Source: DASWJQ01 sp036397095
Lineage (GTDB): Bacteria; Chloroflexota; Anaerolineae; Anaerolineales; E44-bin32
Assembly (NCBI GenBank): GCA_036397095.1
Contig: DASWJQ010000115.1
Location: 1-16,355 of the forward strand
Length of the DNA: 16,355 nucleotides
Reading direction: 5' to 3'
The stretch's first letter is position 1, and each line of letters starts with the position of its first letter. The notes under the pieces were generated by a model that had not been told where the DNA came from, searched no databases, and saw nothing but the letters and a program-made list of their open reading frames with translations. Positions 14,068-16,355 of this stretch are shown here, in pieces. The position numbers and the translations under genes were made by a program.

Positions 14068-14083
14068 ACGTTGTATACAACGT
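14068..14083. promoter_or_regulatory. 16-bp perfect palindrome, possible operator
   Basis: ACGTTGTATACAACGT is fully self-complementary, with two further GC pairs outside a single mismatch. The AT-rich core TTGTATACAA in a GC-rich region resembles operators of GntR/FadR-type dimeric repressors (established for that family in general, not shown here). It lies midway between the TadE-like stop and the membrane kinase start. Confidence 0.5.
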
Positions 14084-14105
14084 CCCCACCTCGTTCGTCT
14101 GCCAA

Positions 14106-14131
14106 TCGAAGCGTGTGCCTATCGAAGGGCG
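14106..14131 (+). repeat. 26-bp TCGAAG repeat, copy 2
   Basis: Second copy of the repeat at 13965-13990, in the same orientation 141 bases away. The three mismatches are in the middle, between the conserved TCGAAGCGTG and TCGAAGGGCG ends. Confidence 0.6.
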
Positions 14132-14218
14132 TTCTCGCCAACACGCGGCTGACCCGCCGCGGCGCCTGCGAGGCATTGCCGGGAGGGTCAGGCTGACGAA
14201 TCCTAGCCTAGGTGGGGG

Positions 14219-16093
14219 CTAGAACTCGAACGGAGGCGGCGTATGCGTTGGCGTTGGGGTCGCCGACGGCGGCGCAGTGCTGCTGGCGAGCGGCGTGTTG
14301 GTCTTCGTTGGCGTGTTGCTGGCCGTCGGCGTGCGGCTCGGCGTCGATGTGACCGAAGGCGTCGGCGTGCGAGACGGCGTTGGTGTGCGGCTGGCCGTCG
14401 GCGTGATCGTAGGGGTGCGGCTCGGCGTAGGCGTGTTGCTGGGCAGCGGTGTGTTGGAGGGCAATGGAGTATTGGATGGCGTCCGAGTTGGCGTCGGCGT
14501 GGGGAAGGTGGCATCGGAGGCCGACCGGAACAGGTTGCAGGTCGAATCGTTGAAGGTCACCGAGAAGCCGAAATGGCTCGACGATAAGTTAGCCGGCGCA
14601 CTGGACATGTAGCTGGGGGCGCCGCCGTTGAAGTCAACAATGATGTTGTTGTTGCCGTCGATCACGCTACGCGGCAGGTTGATATTGGCTGAAGTAGACG
14701 ACGTGTAGTCGTCGGCCGTCCGGATGCTGGTCCCGTTCCAGCGAATGTAATTGACCCGCTCGCTCCAGCCGTAGACGCCGCTGGCCGATTGCAAGGCTGG
14801 CCAATACACGGTGACCCCAGTTACCTGAAGTCCCGGATAAGTTGTGTTGCTAATGTACTGGCGAACGCGCGAGTTGCTCAGGAACTGGAAGGTGCCAAAG
14901 CTGACGCCCGTACAGCTGGGTGTCGGTGTCAGCGTTGGGGTCGGGGTCGCCGGCGGGCTGAGGGTGAACTGAACTTCCTGCCAGCCCGACCACACACCTT
15001 CGTCATCGGTGGCGCCGGCCAGCATGCGGTGTAATCCGATGTCCATGACGGCCCCGTTCGGCCAAAGTCCGGCGGACACCGAGATCGTGCTGCAAGGTCC
15101 ATTCCCGCCGAAGCCGCAGTAGCCCGCCACACTCTCGGTGTGGTTGTAGACATAGACCCAGGCTGAGCCGTTCCAGCGCTCCCAGCGGAAGGCCAGGTTG
15201 ACAATGCCATCGCCATCGTTACCGACCCCGGCACAACTGACTGGATCGACATTGTCCGGGTCGTATGCTTCGGCCCAGGATGGCAGATAACTGCCCGGCC
15301 CGTAGATCGAACCATCCGGTGGATCCATGATGGTGACGATAGGCGGCACCTGGCACGGGGTCGCCGTTTGCGTTGGGGTGGCCGATGGTATCGGCGTGTT
15401 GGTCGGTGTGTTGGTCGGCAGCGGGGTCGGGCTCGGCAGGACCAGCGTCGGGTCGAGGCCAACCACCCGCGAGACTCGGAACTGCTCGACGCGACCCTCA
15501 CGGGAGGCTGTCAAATGCAGGAAAGGCCAATTGGTGGTCAAGAAGGGCAGAATCAGCGGATGATTAAAGTCGGCCGTGACCACCACCCGGTTGCCCGGAC
15601 CCCCGGCGTCATGATAGGGGGCACAGTCCGACGACCAGTCGATGGACCACTCGTCAGGATTGGATGGGGAATAGACGAAGCCAGGGTCAGGACGGGTCGA
15701 GCACAGCGTGATGCTGAAGTAGCCTGGGTCGGACCAGGGTTCGGATTCGTCCCGCTGTACGGCAAACGAGCCCGCCCGGACGGCATCTCGGATCGACAGG
15801 ACGCGGGCAGCATTCTCCTTGTCGTCGGCCGTGTCGCAAGTCTCGCCGAATGGGGAATAGAAATCGGCGCAGATCGTGTCATCGAAGTAGGCAGGATCGA
15901 ATTCACCGGTGACGGCATAGCGAATGCCGAAGCGCGCCCCGTTCTCGATCGCCAACCAGGCGAAGAATAGACGGCCAAGCTCAATAATCGTGAAGATGAT
16001 CAGCAGCAACAAAGGCAGGATGAGCATGAACTCAACCATCGCCTGTCCACGACGAGTTGGCTTGGTGCCGTTTTCTTTCACCCAGGGTTTCAT
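14219..16093 (-). CDS. TadE-like pseudopilin with Ig-like domain, shared module and Pro/Thr tail
   Basis: This 624-residue protein starts with a short basic leader and the type IV pilin-like signature RRG/QAMVEF: prepilin-peptidase site after G16 and the key Glu at +5 (E21). A hydrophobic helix (about 22-48) is followed by the TadE-family segment AIENGARFGIRYAVTG. TadE/TadF pseudopilins support Flp pilus assembly. The ordinary TadE-like part ends near 215. Then come a small Pro/Thr linker (219-246), an Ig/Big-like beta domain (247-380, VTIMDPPDGSIYGPG), linker (381-393), a module (394-524) homologous to the one in the surface protein at 3219-6059, a long Pro/Thr/Ser tail (530-620) and the end PPPFEF. 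Ordinary TadE proteins are under about 250 residues, so this is a large extension. ATG 16093 is chosen: GGAGG lies 12 bases upstream, whereas the in-frame GTG at 16102 is only 3 bases from it. No other tad gene is in the window. Confidence 0.88.
   Translation of the reverse strand: MKPWVKENGTKPTRRGQAMVEFMLILPLLLLIIFTIIELGRLFFAWLAIENGARFGIRYAVTGEFDPAYFDDTICADFYSPFGETCDTADDKENAARVLSIRDAVRAGSFAVQRDESEPWSDPGYFSITLCSTRPDPGFVYSPSNPDEWSIDWSSDCAPYHDAGGPGNRVVVTADFNHPLILPFLTTNWPFLHLTASREGRVEQFRVSRVVGLDPTLVLPSPTPLPTNTPTNTPIPSATPTQTATPCQVPPIVTIMDPPDGSIYGPGSYLPSWAEAYDPDNVDPVSCAGVGNDGDGIVNLAFRWERWNGSAWVYVYNHTESVAGYCGFGGNGPCSTISVSAGLWPNGAVMDIGLHRMLAGATDDEGVWSGWQEVQFTLSPPATPTPTLTPTPSCTGVSFGTFQFLSNSRVRQYISNTTYPGLQVTGVTVYWPALQSASGVYGWSERVNYIRWNGTSIRTADDYTSSTSANINLPRSVIDGNNNIIVDFNGGAPSYMSSAPANLSSSHFGFSVTFNDSTCNLFRSASDATFPTPTPTRTPSNTPLPSNTPLPSNTPTPSRTPTITPTASRTPTPSRTPTPSVTSTPSRTPTASNTPTKTNTPLASSTAPPSATPTPTHTPPPFEF
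14234..14506 (-). repeat. Pro/Thr/Ser tail of the TadE-like protein
   Basis: Residues about 530-620, units such as TPSNTPLPSNTPLPSNTP and SRTPTPSRTPTPS. The same kind of DNA repeat (GGCGTxCGGCTxGGCGT) as in the surface-protein gene, here at the C-terminus rather than between domains. Confidence 0.85.
14519..14914 (-). other. Shared Cys-bounded module, copy B (residues 394-525 of the TadE-like protein)
   Basis: Counterpart of 4431-4859. It opens CTGVSFGT and closes FNDSTCNLFRSAS; C394 and C519 match the two terminal cysteines of copy A. Intermediate anchors are NTTYPGLQVTGVTVYWP, YGW, WNGTSI, NINLP, IIVDF, ANLSSSHFGF. Pro/Thr stretches flank it on both sides, as in copy A, arguing for a mobile domain cassette. 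Confidence 0.75.
15356..15439 (-). repeat. Short Pro/Thr linker of the TadE-like protein
   Basis: Residues about 219-246 (LPTNTPTNTPIPSATPTQ) between the pseudopilin part and the Ig-like domain. Confidence 0.75.
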
Positions 16094-16105
16094 AGACAGC
16101 ACTTT

Positions 16106-16111
16106 CCTCCC
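16106..16111 (-). promoter_or_regulatory. Ribosome binding site of the TadE-like gene
   Basis: GGGAGG on the minus strand, 12 bases before the ATG at 16093 and 3 before the alternative GTG at 16102. It is partly inside the hairpin at 16109-16134. Confidence 0.65.
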
Positions 16112-16134
16112 ATTTCAAGATAGAGCCAAATGGG
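16109..16134 (-). promoter_or_regulatory. Leader hairpin overlapping the ribosome binding site of the TadE-like gene
   Basis: CCCATTT (16109-16115) and AAATGGG (16128-16134) form a 7-bp stem with a 12-base loop. In the minus-strand mRNA the 3' arm ends in the GGG that begins GGGAGG, so folding would partly hide the ribosome binding site. Confidence 0.45.
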
Positions 16135-16145
16135 TCCGGTTGGGC

Positions 16146-16163
16146 CTTACAGGCGACTTACAG
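16146..16163 (-). promoter_or_regulatory. Direct repeat CTGTAAG-N4-CTGTAAG, possible OmpR/PhoB-type binding site
   Basis: Two exact 7-base copies spaced 11 bases start to start, 53-70 bases upstream of the TadE-like ATG. Size, period and the CTGT core match the 7-4-7 architecture of the classical Pho box (consensus half CTGTCAT), though two bases per half differ and the spacer TCGC is not AT-rich. Confidence 0.45.
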
Positions 16164-16355
16164 AGAGAAACAGAGGATTGGGGATTGGGTTGACAGGGTC
16201 CGCAATCCCATGCGAAATCTGGAGCCTGTCGAAGGAGTGTTGGACATGTGCAAGGCGTAGCCATCGGATCGGCCGCCGCGGTTAGGCTTGGGCCTCACGT
16301 GGCCGGGCTTGGTTGCGGTCTGCCGTCGCGTCGATTGACGAAAGAACCGCGTAGG

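Larger units (their letters stand above)
13791..14218. other. 428-bp non-coding gap with palindromes and short repeats
   Basis: No convincing gene is visible; open frames here have no recognisable domain. The stretch holds, left to right: an interrupted hairpin (13808-13855), a copy of the 3' end of the TadE-like gene (13872-13886), a two-tier hairpin (13932-13957), one copy of a 26-bp repeat (13965-13990), a 16-bp palindrome (14068-14083), the second 26-bp copy (14106-14131), and small palindromes GTCAG-G-CTGAC (14187-14197) and CCTAG-C-CTAGG (14202-14212) just past the TadE-like stop. It separates the pseudopilin gene from the signalling genes and probably carries the promoter of the latter. 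Confidence 0.6.
16094..16355. other. Upstream control region of the TadE-like gene
   Basis: No credible gene is seen. It contains the leader hairpin, the 7-4-7 direct repeat, an inverted repeat GGGATTG/CAATCCC (16181-16187 and 16203-16209), a third AGCCTGTCGAAG copy (16223-16234), and about 120 bp of GC-rich sequence to the window edge in which I see nothing I can name. No strong sigma-70 promoter stands out on the minus strand. Confidence 0.5.

Noticed and set aside
13772..14176. Minus-strand 134-residue open frame across the gap (and plus-strand 13734-14222)
   Set aside because: Arg/Ser/Pro-rich translation without any domain, running through palindromes and repeats; no ribosome binding site.
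16158..16355. Minus-strand frame open from the window edge, ending near 16158
   Set aside because: About 65 codons without recognisable features and passing through repeats; cannot be told from chance without the sequence beyond the edge.

Overview
The window looks like chromosome of a Chloroflexota bacterium, most likely Anaerolineae or a relative. The evidence is indirect: high G+C, very long Pro/Thr 'TPTPTNTPT' linkers in secreted proteins (and even inside SecD), and a TadE-type pseudopilin carrying such linkers. No rRNA, tRNA, CRISPR array or mobile element was found.

Layout. Bases 1-2159 (+ strand) hold the 3' part of secD and complete secF, the accessory subunits of the Sec translocon. 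Bases 2160-2289 are a convergent gap containing an inverted repeat and a degenerate heptad repeat. Bases 2290-16093 all read on the minus strand. In transcription order they encode: a TadE-like pseudopilin with an Ig-like domain, a novel module and a Pro/Thr tail (16093-14219); a gap of about 430 bp rich in palindromes and short repeats; a polytopic membrane histidine kinase (13790-11595); an OmpR/PhoB-type response regulator (11401-10718); a receiver-GGDEF diguanylate cyclase (10634-9621); a Cache/HAMP histidine kinase (9494-7515); a receiver-PAS-kinase-like protein whose kinase half has lost its catalytic residues (7518-6064); a 946-residue single-pass, Pro/Thr-rich surface protein (6059-3219); and a receiver-PAS protein without a recognised output domain (3222-2290). 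Bases 16094-16355 are the control region upstream of the TadE gene.

How the genes may work together. The last four minus-strand genes are joined by ATGA overlaps or a 4-bp gap and almost certainly form one operon. It encodes one active sensor kinase, two receiver proteins and, between them, an exported surface protein. That surface protein shares a module of about 130-140 residues, bounded by two cysteines and flanked by Pro/Thr linkers, with the TadE-like protein 8 kb upstream. This ties the signalling genes to the pseudopilin gene. The inference is a surface-structure or adhesion system run by a multi-component phosphorelay with a c-di-GMP branch. A 7-4-7 direct repeat resembling a PhoB-family site lies upstream of the TadE gene, and an OmpR/PhoB-type regulator is encoded in the cluster. 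The most novel elements are the shared module, the apparent pseudokinase, and the surface protein encoded between two receiver genes.
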